The translations under genes and the position numbers were made by a program. The notes beneath the pieces were generated by a model. It had not been told where the DNA came from. It ran no database searches and worked only from the letters and a program-made list of their open reading frames with translations. From Ectocarpus siliculosus (Eukaryota > Sar > Phaeophyceae > Ectocarpales > Ectocarpaceae), in assembly GCA_000310025.1 (NCBI GenBank), contig FN649740.1, positions 579,728 to 643,727 on the forward strand: DNA of 64,000 nt, given 5' to 3'. Shown here piece by piece: positions 1 to 13,900 of the stretch; within the stretch, counting starts at the first letter, position 1, and the number at the start of each line of letters is the position of its first letter.

Positions 1-2641
1 CCCCCCCCCCCCCCCCCCCTCCTACCCCCCCCCTGTTCTAGGGTGTGGCAATTCCCCAAATGCTGGCCTTTTGGTTGTGGCGTTCGGGAGGAGGATGGTG
101 CTTGTGTCAGCAGCGAGAGAGCCGTTTCGAGGGGGTGTTGGTGCTTGCTCCAAGGGATACGCTGCGCACGTCGTAACTTAGATGTCAATGTTTTCGGGGC
201 GGTTTGGGTAGAAGCAACAACGGTCGTTGGGTTGAACATGCGGATGATGCTTTTTTTTTCTCGCTGTGGGAAAGGAAGCCTTCCACGATGACAGTAGAGG
301 CCGCGGCATGTACTGCCTTTTTTAATTTGTACTTGTTGAGTGTCTACCTGGCGAGGTTTTTCTTGAGCGGATGCGCCACCTTTCGCTTGGAATGATATTA
401 TTGATGTGTTGCTTGCTTGCCTGCGCTTACGCTTACGCTTCCCCTTGGGGGGGGTCGTACCTCTTCTGTGTTGCGGCGGAACCCCCCAGGCCTATGCTTT
501 CTTTGGGGAAGGGAGGCGTGAGGGGAGAGGGGGCTGCGCACTTTTGGTAGACCACCCCCCTCCTCCCAAAAGGCTACCGCTGTTTTTTCGGTTTTTCTGT
601 CTCGTGTTTTTCCGTCCTTCTCTCACGCGGCGCATTGGGTGTGGTTGTCGCGGGCACTTGGGGCTAGTAGTAGCTTTCCTCCTGCTTGGGACAACGTTAA
701 CGTCCGTTGACGACGTCGTGCCTCGCTTGGTTACGTGTTTTCTCGGACGGGTTGTTTCTCTTCTTGTGCGGTCGATCATCCGACAATCAACTACCGCAGG
801 GTTGACACCCTGTTTGTGTTTGTTTTTTCTAGACCCAAGACTTGGTTGATTCGGTTGGTGGGCAGGTAGGGCACTACATAGACGAAGGACGGGCATCGGG
901 AGACAGCAGCCGGGCGAGCTAGAGTCGGGGTTAGGCTATAGACGGCAAGACAAATACAGGTTGATTTTCAAGATGCCCTAAACTAAATGCTGTGGGTTGA
1001 GCGTGTGTTACATGGGGTGGTTTGAGGACGGCGGGGGGGGGGGCAAGGGTCAACTGGAGTTGGTTAACGTGTGTAAGCTTCCGTGAGCAACCGCACTTGT
1101 CCTGCTTGGAGAAAAGCTTGGGTGAATTTCCAGACAGCGCAGCGCCATCTTTGCCAGGAGAAAGTCACGAAATGCAGTAATACAACAAGTGTTGGTCGGC
1201 TTCTTGCTTTTCCGGCGTCGTGTTGGGTCGAAGGCACACGGCGCGACCCGCAGAGTACACCTCCCTCGTATTCCCACAATCTAGACACTCTACCAACCAA
1301 ATTGCAAAAAGTTCGGATATGAGCGTGCACGTGTTCTTCAAGCAGGCACTGCTATTATCCGCAGGGAAACCGTTTCAGCTTGTGTACGCACGTTGATGTT
1401 TGCCCGATGGAAGGTGAAACGGACGAGGAGGAAATTGACACTAATGATTGATGCAGATCGTCACGGGAACGCGTTCATATGCATATGTATACGTAGCAGT
1501 TCAGCAATCAGCGTCCTGGACCCTGGTTGCCTTTCAATTCCTCCCCGAACACGAGTGCAGTACAGACCCACTGACTGTCATGGCTGGGTTTGACCGACGC
1601 CGCGACACATCAACGGCCCGGTCTTGCATCAAAAAGTTGTTGTCGCTATACTTCCAAATTTATTTACTCCACGACCACGACAAGCAATGCTTCCACGACC
1701 ACTCCAACACCAACTGTACATTGTAGCGGTAAGTATAATCGGAAGATACAGCAGAGCTCTGTCCACAATTCCTCCACTTGCCACATTACATACAATGCTA
1801 TCACGCCGAGACGGTGACAGTACACAACAATCTCACACTTGTGTGTGCATGCTGCATGGTGCCTGCCCTCCTGTTGAAAGGCAAGCTCCGTGACGCTCAT
1901 TCCCTACATACAGTTCTTGCTCTGTGGGAAGACGAACCGTAGCCTTTGATCGTCTCAACCAAGAGGCTCAACAGAGTAGTAGACTAGTATCATTCGCTGT
2001 GGCGCGCAGAATTTTTTGAATGGTGCTCGAATCCTGCTAAACACACAACCAGGAGAGTTCGAGCGTACAAAAGTGTCCCTGTAAGTCACTTGTTGTGGTA
2101 GCTGGTTTCTTTTTAGACGCGACAGAAACCGGGTTGGAACAGCACGTGCACGATTTTCAAGTTGGGCGAGATGGCTGTGCTCGAGCTAGACATATCCGTA
2201 TTGTCATCCTCCACTCTCCACATCAAGGGCGCCTTCGGCTTCGGGTGAGGTGAGGTGAGGGCTTGCTTGGAGTTCTTGTGCTCGTGGCGCGTGCTTGCTT
2301 GTTCTGCCCTCAAAACTGCTGGTCGATACGCATATGATATTTGATATTTTAGGCTACTTCTTCCTCGCCTCCTCTGTTGCTTCCCGGTGCTGCTCTCTCC
2401 GCCGGTCGACGAAGCTGATAGGGTAGAGGGTGCTAAATACTACCACCGTACAACAACTCGACCGTCCCTCTTCCCCTAGCGATACATGGTGTACGTCGAA
2501 GGGCTGCCAGCCTCTCTATAGTTCTAAATCTACAATCCATGTGTTCCTTCCTCCTCTTGCTTCGCTGACACTGCTGTTACCGCCAACTAATAATGAGAAT
2601 CCAGAAGAACAGACATAAGGGCTGCTGCACACACAAACAAG
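1..2641. other. Intergenic, low-complexity left edge
   Basis: The window opens with a C homopolymer (about 1-29) and continues as low-complexity DNA with short G and C runs, for example around 430-560 and 1030-1045. I found no open frame with splice signals or a recognisable protein family on either strand. The part next to 2641 should contain the 3' untranslated region of the minus-strand glycosyltransferase gene that ends at 2642. Confidence 0.6.
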
Positions 2642-5600
2642 CTACCATTCGGAGCTTGATGCTTTCTCCGCCTCCAGCTGTTGTTGCCGCTGCTGTTGCT
2701 GGTGGTCTTCCTCCTCCTGCTGCTTCTTTTTCTTCGCCTTAGCGCGCTTGAGAATGCTCTCGCGCGCCCTCTTCTCTTGACGCTTCTTGTCCTCCGCAGT
2801 ATCCTCTTTCTTCTTCTCCAGTTTCTGCCCGCACACGTGCGCCATGTGGGTGGGTTGGTACGTCGTTCCAAACAGGAACAACAAAAAACCACTCCTATTG
2901 CTCTGCGCTTGTTTACACGAACGCATTGCTTGGGGACATATACAATACTCCAGCCACTCAAAACAACGCCTTCTACACAACCAAAAAACATGGGTGGGGG
3001 GTACGCGGGAGGGAGTTCCTGGGCTACAAAGAAAGGCAGAGTGGATGGGTGGGAGGACCTCAGGTAAATCCTTCCTAATCCTTCTTTTTGACATCCGGCT
3101 TCCCAAAACAAGGTGGCTGTAGGGAAGACAGAGGTCTTGTAACGAGAACCACATGACATTGGCATATACAGCAGTAGAGATGGCAGGCGAAAGGTCAACA
3201 CGCAACGACCGAAAAAGACAGCATTCCGCACGCGGCGAACCTTTTCACGCTCCAGGCGGTCGGCGTCGTCCGCCTTGCAGCGAGTGCATTTCCCCTCTCG
3301 GCTGCACGTGTTGCACTTGAACTCTTGCGAGTAAGGTGGGGGGATGTCCACCAGGGCGGCGGAGGGAGTCCACCACGTCGGCGGGATGCGATACCGAGAG
3401 TTGATCTCGTGCGAGAGCTGTAACAGACGTTACATGCAACAGTGGCGGTGGTGCAACAACAACAGCGGGCCGGAGGACATGACATCGGGTCGGGGAACGT
3501 AAAGCAGGGGTGTGGGGGAGTCTATGCAGGGTGTGTGTGCTTCTGTTATTTGCATCGACCGCGCTACATAACCGGCTGACAAATGAAAATATGTCAGTCT
3601 CAGTGCGGTTGAAAACACGAAGTGCTTCTTAAGGCCGGGTGTGTTGTGTGCATGGGTGGGTTTCTTTGAAAATAATCGACACACAGCAGCCTGACGATTC
3701 AACCGACGTAATGGTTTCTTTTCGCGGTGATAAAAAAATGAAAAAAGTCAACGAGGCCCATGAAATATGAAAATACTGTTTTTTCGCATGTACGGATGTG
3801 GCGATCAAAAGTTGCAGCTTTTTCCATGTACTATACATATACAGGGCATGTTCAATTCAAGCCGATGAAGGCGGGGTGTTCCGACCACGAAATATGTCCT
3901 ATTCTTTTGACAACTATGTGGAGACCACCTTCATGAAGGTGCAATCTCTCCAACGTCTGTCGAGGACGACGATTCCCTCTTTTCACAACTATGTATATCA
4001 TTTGGCAGCTCTCCCCTGTTCTTTGAGAGCTAGCACGCGGGAACTCTCCCCTCTCTCACCATCTCAACGTAGTCTAGGGCTGCATCTTGAGACACGAACT
4101 TTTCGTACAGCTTCGCCGCGGCACCCGCCATTTTCCTGCACTCATCGTCATGGCTTCTGCACCACCTGGTCAATCAAATCGCCAGGACGTTTAACGTTTG
4201 GCCCAACCAAAATCTGGTGTTCATAAAAAAAAGGTTAGCAGTAAGAAGAGCGACAAGATTCGGTGCATTCGAAACCGGGCACCACTAAAGAGTCAAACAC
4301 ACTCAAGACTGGCCAACACACGAAATAACGACAGGGGATGTTTTTTCTTACCAAAGTTTTGGTCTTTGAGGTTAGCTTACTTCCTGCAACCGAGAGGAAT
4401 ACCTCTAGGTTTCAGTGAGAGTTGCCGGATGCACCGATGCACCCTGTTGCGTCGACCCCATGTGAACCCACACGACAAAAGGATATGTTTTCTTCGGTAA
4501 GAAAAATACGGGAAACCAAGGATTTCGCCGACAACGGGCAAACATGTAGCTTGGCCATTAGATGTAAATCGCGTATTTAGTACGTCGAGTCATCAAGAGG
4601 AACTAACAGGCTCCAGGAAACTTTCAATCGCCGACTATTTTACCAGAATGCAACAGGTACCACAGCATACCAGGATCTACTGAGGTTGTAGCCTACCATG
4701 ATGCAACAGAAACGGTAAAATTCAACGAGGAAGTGACACCTTACCGGATTTTTTCCTCTAGATCGGAGAGGTCGGCCTTGATGGGAACATGGTCCACCCA
4801 AGGCTGCAGGAGAGGGAAGTACCACATGCTGTCGGCAACACAGCGTGATGTCACCTGACAGAAAAAAAATATATATACGTACAATACAACAATGCGTTTC
4901 ACTCATGCTTGTACGAAAATCATGGGGTTCGCTTTGTCGAACGCGCCTCTATATTCTGTGCGTCTCTCTCTCTCTCTCTCTCTCAACATGTCTATACGTA
5001 AACCACTCCGTCACTCTCTAGCTTTTTGCACTACTGTGGCTGTTTAAATATTTGTGACGGAGGTGCCCCTGAAAACACATACAGGTGAAACATTATTCTT
5101 GGAACGATCCAATCGCACGGAGGAGGGGATGAGCAGTCAACGAACACCCAAGGAGATTACTTCACACTCGACAATGCCAGCATGACAACAGCAGCAGCAA
5201 CGGCAAACTCGTCCACTTCCTATAACAGGTCTCCAGGTCCACTTTCACCTTAAGGATAACAGATCCGAGGCGCATCATAAACCCGTACCGGCATGCCGCG
5301 CAGTGCCCTTCCACGTACACCAAGTACCTGGAAAAACAAAACGAAACGGTGATATGCATTCAGTAGGGCAGGAAAGCCCCGATCGATCGCGACACAAACA
5401 TGCCGATAACATGACAAAGTCGGTAGGTAAGATTTGGTATCAAGCCGATGGTGAGATGACCACGACAACCCCAGGATCAGTTTTTTTGTGGGAAACAAGA
5501 AACAGAGGATGAGAACAAAATCCGATATGGAGACAGCGACACCAAAAGCCAGCGATTCGTTTTATATATGGTGCCAGCAAGCTGGGGCCAACGATCTCTA

Positions 5601-8600
5601 TACGTTCAGGGTAGGGTAAAGATTGGCTTCAGACCAACACGAAAATCACGCACGCATCAAATTCAATTACACTTTCACCACCACAGTTCGTATAGGGGTG
5701 CTCACCGAGTCACCTACTCAAGCCCTTGAAACCCCTACGACAGAAGTGTCTGCATTGAATCCCGCCGTGATCCAAACTACTCTCCGACATCCAACTCTCT
5801 AATGCTGTCGACGAGACTGCCGAAATGGTTGGTAGCGGTAAAGGTGGGGTGCATCCCTTCCCCCAAAGACAGGCAAACGCTGACACAAAACGCCTCCTCC
5901 AAAACAAAAAACAAGTTTCCTCCCAAAACGAAGAACCACCTACCTGTTCCGAAACAAACAAAGAAACTCCTCTTCCAAGACAGACAAACGCTTCACGCGA
6001 GGCAAAAATCGACTCCTGCAAGGCAAATAAACACCTCCTGCAAGGCGAACAAATAACTACTGCAAGACACACAAAACACTTCCTCCAAGACAAATGAATC
6101 GCCTCCTCCAAAACACAAAAACTCTCCCTCCACAACACAAAAAAAAACGCATCCTGCAAAATAAATAAACACCTCCCTCTTCCAAGACAAATGAAACGTC
6201 TCTTTTCCAGGACAATAACAAACGCATCCTCCTCCTCGCTTACTTGAACTTAGACTGTTGGTAGATGGGCGTGAAGTTCTCCCTTCCCCCCTTGAAAGGG
6301 ATCGTGGTCGGATCGAGGAACCGCATCTCCTGCCCGGCGATCTTCTTGTCTCTCAGGTTCCACCCTGACCGAGTACAACAACAGCAGTGACAGCAGTGCG
6401 ACAGCAGTGCGGCAAGGAGCATCCCGAGCACACGAGCAATCGTTGTCACCATTGCGTTGGGTGGTTCCCAAAAGAAACACAGCCATTAGAACAGGAGGGG
6501 GGCACGCGGAGCGAAAATGTTGAGGGCGTGAACGCTAAAAAACTCACGCCCGACGACTGCGCCAAGCGATAGAAAGGTCGACCGAGTAGGCGGGAGAAAC
6601 AGGCGAGCCGCCTTGGCTTTGCGCCCTGTCCTACTACTGTTGCAGCAGCTACAGCAGCGCAACATCTGTCGACAAAGACGCGAAAATGTGTCTTCATCCA
6701 AACGAATGGCAGGTCGAGTCCAGCCAGTCTCGCGCGAGAAAGAGAACAACCATAACCAAGACACGGCAAAAAAAACGCAAAAGCGCGAGACCAACGACAC
6801 AGACACCCGAAGGTGCAGTTTTTTTTCTTTTTTGAGCCGCAGGGTTTGCCAACCCGGAGGGGCCGTTGGCTTGCCGTTGTGCGCTCTTTGCGGCACACCA
6901 CCGCACCGCGGCGAAAAGTCGAAAAGTCGAAAAGTCGAAAAGTCGAAAAGTCGCTACCGCTGCGGCGGCCACGACCACTAGGAGCAAGCTGCCTTCCTAC
7001 AAAGTCGACGAGCTCTCTCCCCAACGGCAGGGCAACAACACCGCCGACAAGGGGCCTGACTGACTCACCGACTATCGCGGCGTCTAGCAAGGGGTCGGTC
7101 GATCCACCACCGCCGCCATCGGACGACGATGACCCCTTCCCGTTGTGCTCCGGACTTGACTCCCACTCGAAGGACTGCCAGGCAATTGCTAGTCGCTGGT
7201 TGGTCTCGCGGGTAGTGCCTCCTCCCGTTGCCGTGCCCCTGGCAAGGCAAGCCAAGGCAAGAAGGAGTCCCGGCAAAAATTGAGGATTCTCTTACGGAAT
7301 GGGGGGGGGCGGGAGTACTCGTGGTCATGCACGCCGTAGTCTTGAGACCGTACAGTATGCATACAGTACAGCTCGCGGTTCAGGGGGGGGCATCGAATTT
7401 GCAGGGTTGTGGTAGAAGGGTTGTCGGTTCTTCGGCCAACGGTACCGAGGTATTGATATTCCACCCAGCGCGAACAAAACTTGTGGGTCCTGGCACCGAT
7501 GCTGCTGCACCCACCAAAGACCGGATACACGGGTATCTCGTCGACGGTATACCCGAAACCCGTGTATCATGAGATGGATATATGTACCCGCCGTCCGCCA
7601 AGTTCGATAAGGGGTATCAAGGTTGACGTTGCCGCTCAACGTGTTCAACTATGAAGTAGAGGTGGACGGTCTATATGCCCCAGGGTCTGGCACCCTGCAC
7701 AAGCTTCGCAATTTGAGCAAGGAGGGGAGGGAGGCGAGGAGTAATCATGTAATCATATAAACGCATGCGGTAGTCGTTAGACCATTGACCTCGCACCCCT
7801 ACAATGCCGGGACGGAACGATATGCCAGGTTTACGCCGGCCCAGGCTACGTTTCATTAGGGATGAAGAAGCAGCTACATAGTCGTCATCCTTGCGTTTGC
7901 TGTGCCAAACCGGACATGCCATAAGGCTGATTGGACGGATATTGTTCAGCGAAAAACACGAATGCAACCGCAGGGGAGGTGGTATCCTCGCACCTGAAGA
8001 AAGCCGTCTCTTGCTTGTCGGCCCAGTCGCATTCAAACTTCTTGAAGTTTTCTTGGGTGAAGAGATCTCGCGGCTCGTCGATCTCCACCTCGCCTTCCTT
8101 GTTCACCTGTATATTACAAGAGGTCGCCACAGGAAAACCGCCCACGCACGTGTTTATCTCTCAAAATTCGTCTCCTCCGTATCATCCCACACAGAAAGAA
8201 GTTTTACCGTACAACTTCTGATTGTTTCTACTCACAGCTGGCGAAAATGCTGCCACGCCCGAAAATGGTTACCTTTTACTCCCCTCACGAGAGGTCGAGA
8301 CACCCACGCAGATGCCGTGGTCCACTTCATAACTACTTCGAAGGACGACAACAGCAGTGTGTTGGTCGTCCAAAGAAACGACGCGACGCATGCACAGCCA
8401 AGTGTCACAAAAACGTACTTGTACAAGTACAAAAATCCTATCAAACGACAACGTGGAAATACGCCCAACACAAGCGACAAAAACTCAACACCTCAGAGTT
8501 TCGTCGGGCGTTGGCTTTGTCCCACACGCTCTCTCCCAGTAGATGGAGATTTTCGCGCCAAATTTACACACCTGCCGGCCTAAGACAAATCCGAACAGTC

Positions 8601-9238
8601 TCAGAACTTCTTGTCCAGCCCCGAGGAATAAACTATCCATATCCGACATGCCGAACGTATCGGCCTAAATCCCGCGGCCCGAAAAACGATCAAGCCCAAC
8701 ACCACGCTCCACCTTTTGGGGGGTTTGGGGGGGCTCGATAAGAATCTCAGCAAAAGTCGTCATGAAAAAACACAACAGGAGCAGCACAGGCATTCAACTG
8801 AACGCAAACAAAGCAGTTTCATTAGGCATACACGGGCGAAACAGCATCTTGTTTTCTAACTTGTTTGGGACACCTGGTGGCTGAAAGTCTTGGGGAAAAC
8901 CATTCCCGTGGCCGCTTCCCAGTCTTCCGACGTAGGGAACGGGATGTCAGCAAACCTTTGGCGTGTCCGCAACGAGCGGGGAGAGGGGCCAGGAGGAAAG
9001 GAAGAACGAGAGGGGGGGGGGGAGGGGGGGGGAGGAGATAGGGGAGAGGGGTATTGGCGGTTAATCGACCCACTGATTGGTTTAATTGATCACGCACCCA
9101 GTTGCCCAGTTTGAGACGACGGACCGGAGTTCGGCGAAGGGGGGGGGGTAATCGACGAATGGGTCAGTGCATAGTACCCGAATCAGAATGTCCCAGAGAG
9201 GGGGGAACCAACTCCGTCGAAAAGGTCAAGAAAGAAAA

Positions 9239-9269
<31 letters not shown>

Positions 9270-10919
9270 AGGAGCTTCAGGGTCGCCGTCAGAGAAGACA
9301 ACTATTATAGCATTCGTTCTCGTCAAAGGTGTCTATCTACGTAGGCACCCGGATCAGCAATCAAACTGCGCTGGAAATTTGAACCCATTGAACCCATTCG
9401 CTGGCGGTGCTGGACCCAAGTGGTTACATTAGGGAAAAGCCGAGGACCAATCCATCGGCGGATGGAAATAGTGAAATAGTGGGACTGCTGTAGGCATGCT
9501 ACTGTAGATAGTACCGGTGAGAACAAAGAAACGTTGTTCCCGCTCAACCACAAACAAACATACAAGGTTAAAAAGAGTGCAGCTACATACCACCGTAGGT
9601 CTTCAAAATTGACGGCCTCTTACCTCTCTGAGCAGTAGAAGCTGACGATGGGCGTGAAGGACGGGTAGCGATGCCTCTTCAAGGGTACGTCTTGCTCCGG
9701 ATCACTGGACGGGTCAAGTTGGAGACAGACATGCTAGGACAAGTAAACTCGCAGCTGTGAATTTGGGGTCGTTCGAAGTTGAGAGTGTACGCGGAGCTCG
9801 TCCCAAGTCAAACTTGACTGCGTGAAACGAGGGTGCGCGGTTCCGGGGAAAAACGTGGGGGCGAGCGGGGGAGGCAAACCCTAGTCAAGACAGAGACAAC
9901 GTACCATACACAATCGTCATGAGAAACAGAAACGGCAACTACACCTTGCTGTGGTGGCCGAACCCCGGCCTGGATCAACGATAACGACACAGCAGTGCCT
10001 CCAAGCAGTACCCCAAAGGTGCCACAGCACACAACACCATAATGTCTGTTCCGACGTCATTCCCATCAACACATCATCATCAACCTTCAGTTCCAACGTC
10101 AAGCCCAGCATTCCGATCGCCTTCCTCAATGCTCCGCCACCGTCTGCAGCCTCTAGAGCCACACAACCGTCAACATCCCTCGCCAAAACTTTGGTTTCCA
10201 AAGTACGCAACAACGGCCGGTGTTCCCGCTTCAAACGTCGCTGCAATCGCTATGCAAGCAGCTCCAGAGCCAATCAATACCTCCTCCAACTCTGGCCATG
10301 GCTCTTGTGTCCTAACGCCCAATTTGTGTAGCCCTTAACATTAAAACCTCCTCCAATTCTGGCAGTGGCTCTTGTGTCGAAACGCACAACTGCTGTAGCC
10401 GTTAACCCTAACACACAATTGCTGTAGCCGTTAACCTTGCAATACCTCCTGGCAATTGCTCTTGTGTCCTAACACACAATAGCTGTAGCCCTTAACCTTG
10501 TAATACCTCCTCCGATTCTGGCAGTTTGCTCTTGTGTCGAAACGCACAATTGCTGTAGCCGTTAGCCTTACCGGTCGTCCTTATCGTAGATGAAACCGTA
10601 GGGCTCCACCGGCTTGAGCGAGTTCGGGTTGAACTTGAGCTGCGGGTAGTCCCGCTTGTTGATGAAGAACTCGCAGTCAGCGACATCCCTCGACGAACAC
10701 GCCTGCTCGATCATGTCCCTCAGAGGGGAGTTGAAGTGATCCCCCCAATACTGACGATCCGAGACAACCGGGAGAGAAACAGGAAGACAGACAGGCAGGA
10801 CAGATAGAAAGAGAGAGAGGTAGGGAGAGATACAGAGATACAGAGACAGACAGGCAGACAGACGGGAGAGGTAGACAGAGCGACGGACAGATAGACAGAC
10901 AGGACGAGAGGACAGGGAT

Positions 10920-10950
<31 letters not shown>

Positions 10951-13900
10951 GGACGAGAGGACAGGGATACAGACAGACAGACAGACAGAGGCAATGGGGC
11001 GGTTGTGTGTGCGCATCGACCAGTTAGGATATGGGAACGGGGTTGGGGCGGATGGGACGGCCCATGACCCGCGTGTTGTTTTGTTGTTTTGTTGTTCTGT
11101 TGATAATAGAAGAACGTGCGCTAAGTTACAGCAAGCAACGTTGCAAGCCACGCGTCAAGGGCAAGGGTAGGCTAGCGGTCAGTAGGAAACGCAGAGGGAG
11201 AGCAGTTGGCGGTCTTCATGTTTGATGGGGCGGGAGAATACCCGTGTCCGAGGGTTTCGGCCGGAAGTGGAAGGGGGGAAGGGTGGTTTGATTTCGGTTG
11301 CTAGAGTGCGTGAGAAATGGGATTAGGGTGGATGGGGGGGTAAGACAGAGAGAAGCTGTAGCACTCGCTTCAGGAGCAATGCCAAGCAAAAGTTGTTGGC
11401 TTGGCAGTCTCGTATCGCGTTGTTTTTGTTATGTAATTGCGTGTTGTACGATAGCACTTCTGCAGCAATATCGCACTCTTAGCAACGAAAGCTAAGGACT
11501 TGTCCCCAAGATATCAAGCCGGCATTCGCCGCGCCCAATAGGCAGACCACCGCACCTGGTCGCGATTTCTCGGATAACGTACACGGTACGGTATACCGCG
11601 CGATACAGCATACGGCGGTACGACACGACGATACGGTATTAACGATGCCGTGCACCTGACTGTGTGTTTCTCGTGAATAGGATAACACGGTACGGTAGAC
11701 TGTACAATGCAGCAAACGACGGTACGAAACGGAATCGTATGATACGGTGCGGTAAACACGATGCGGTACGGTACCTGACTGTTTGTTTCTCGAAGGCGCT
11801 GGTGTTCGTTGCAGATGATGTTCCCGTTCGCCCACCAGTTTTCTACCCCTTGAATCACGTTCTCCTACTCGCGTAAAACAAACAAAAGCAGCGGACACAA
11901 GGGTTGTTGCTGCAGCTGTAGTAGCAACATGGCATAGCAAGCAAGCATTGTAGTGTATTTTCGCATTCGAAAGTCGTGCTGAACCTTACCCGAAGCAATC
12001 TGGTACTGATGTAGCAGACGACTTTCGGGGCCCGTGGATACGACAAAAGACATAAAAGACAACCAAGCCCCAAGAAATATGAATACAATAATTTACTGTG
12101 AAAGCAGGAAGAGGACTCTACGTGTCGTGGTGGAGCAAGGACTGAATCAAACCAGACTTCGCTCGCGGGGGCCCGTGTTGGAAGCTCAGGTTGCGGCGAT
12201 GGGGGTAACAAGACTCTGTTGAAAAAGGCCGATAGACACATTTTCCTGTTGTTTCAGCAACAGGGGAAACAAAGTCCTCCAAATCTTCATGTCGGTTGGA
12301 CCGCTGGATCACATCGATAGGATACGATATAATATTTAGCGTCACTGCCGTGCCAGGTGCTTGCTGAAGACGTATTTCATGAGCCCCCTTGCGACAATCA
12401 ACCGACGCGGATGAACGCTAAACCACAACAGCTGGTATGTATCATTGCCTTGTGCTGCAGTTCGCGGCGTACTTGCTTGTTGCTTTGCCATTTTGCTCAG
12501 CCTACTTGACCACGCATGCCATCACCTTCCTGTAGCTTTCCTCCTTTTTTCGGTAGTAGTCCTGAAGGTTCTCCTCCTTGACCCCCAGCCTGACATCACC
12601 GCACAGCAGTGTCGCGGTGGAGGCGGGGAGAAGCACGACAAAAGGCAGGGGTACGAGAGTGAGTGTGACTGTTTTCCCGCGTCCATGACGTAACGAAGAG
12701 CCCAGGCCCTTTGCTGTTGGAAGGTAACATGCTCGAGGGAAGAGACGGCGGGATCAAGGTGTCAGTATTGAGCCGCCCTTGGAACTGCTTAAGGTTGCCG
12801 CATTTGTGGCCCGACACCATTGGGCGTATAATTCTCATCTATCGAGCAACGACACCATCGTCACCAGCGTCAATAACACTATAATAGCCCAGCAGCAGCA
12901 ACAGCAAACACCACAACAGCAAATGGCGCAACATGCTCACTCACGCGCCGTCCCAATCGTTGGTGTAGTCCTTGTTAGCAAACGGGGCGAAGACGACGAG
13001 CCGCTTGTTGCGTATCACCACCAGAATGCCGCACCGCATGTGGTGGAACAGATATCTGTCAATAATCCCGAAATGACGCATGGAAAAATCACGATTGCTG
13101 TGCTCTCAGGGTTCACGTGTTCTCCACTTTAATAATAAACTTTTCGTGCGGGCAGCAGCACAAGACCCAAGAAGTTGTCACACACCAGATAAAAGTACTC
13201 GGGCAAAGCGGTCGATAGAGTGATAAATGGGTGTGGAGTAGCTCGAACCGGGTGACTGGTGGGAAGTGGGTGCTCCTTGCAGGGTATCAGCAGTTTTGCA
13301 CATGTTACTGCACGACAATAGTCTCGCATGTCTTCCGGACGCGCATCCGTGCACCGCCACCCACCTCTACATGACACAAACTTACACTGGTATTTCGACA
13401 GGGCCATAAGACTTGTTGCCCATCAAATCATGCACACGGTATACCGTACCGTGATCTGTTCCCGAGCAGTGGAAGGAAAATCTGGAAGGGAAATTAAGGT
13501 ATGAGACAACGACGGTGTAGGAGTGCCGTGTGACCCCCACTACGAACTACGACAGAGGCCAAGCAAACACACACCCAAGAACAAAACCTACACGCAAAAA
13601 AAATACCTAAGAGAAACCACACACGCCGTATGCAGTGTCCAACTCCCACCTCAGGGTGTTCTCCGTCGACGCACACGATAGGAACCCCAGCTGCCTTCCC
13701 GAAGCGTCAACGCCCCCCCCGTGAAACGGCAAATCAAGCCGCTTCCTCACGCCCGCCAACACCTCAGCATGCAGCGGCCACTCTCCCGATGGCTCGGCCT
13801 GTGAATGACGTGGAATATCGATATCGTCAGACACAAGAATTGTGCACGCACGCACAATCTACAATCGTGGTGGATGCAGGCTAGCTACTCTTGGGTCAAG

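Noticed and set aside
10677-11151. Cys/Leu/Ser-rich frames
   Set aside because: They are translations of the (CAGA)n satellite and have no coding support.
11985-12020. Possible small GT90 exon on the minus strand (encoding RAPKVVCYISTRLLR)
   Set aside because: It ends at a good GTAAGG donor in phase 0, but the exon at 12589-12526 joins directly to 11864-11775 in phase with a better protein sequence, leaving no need for it.
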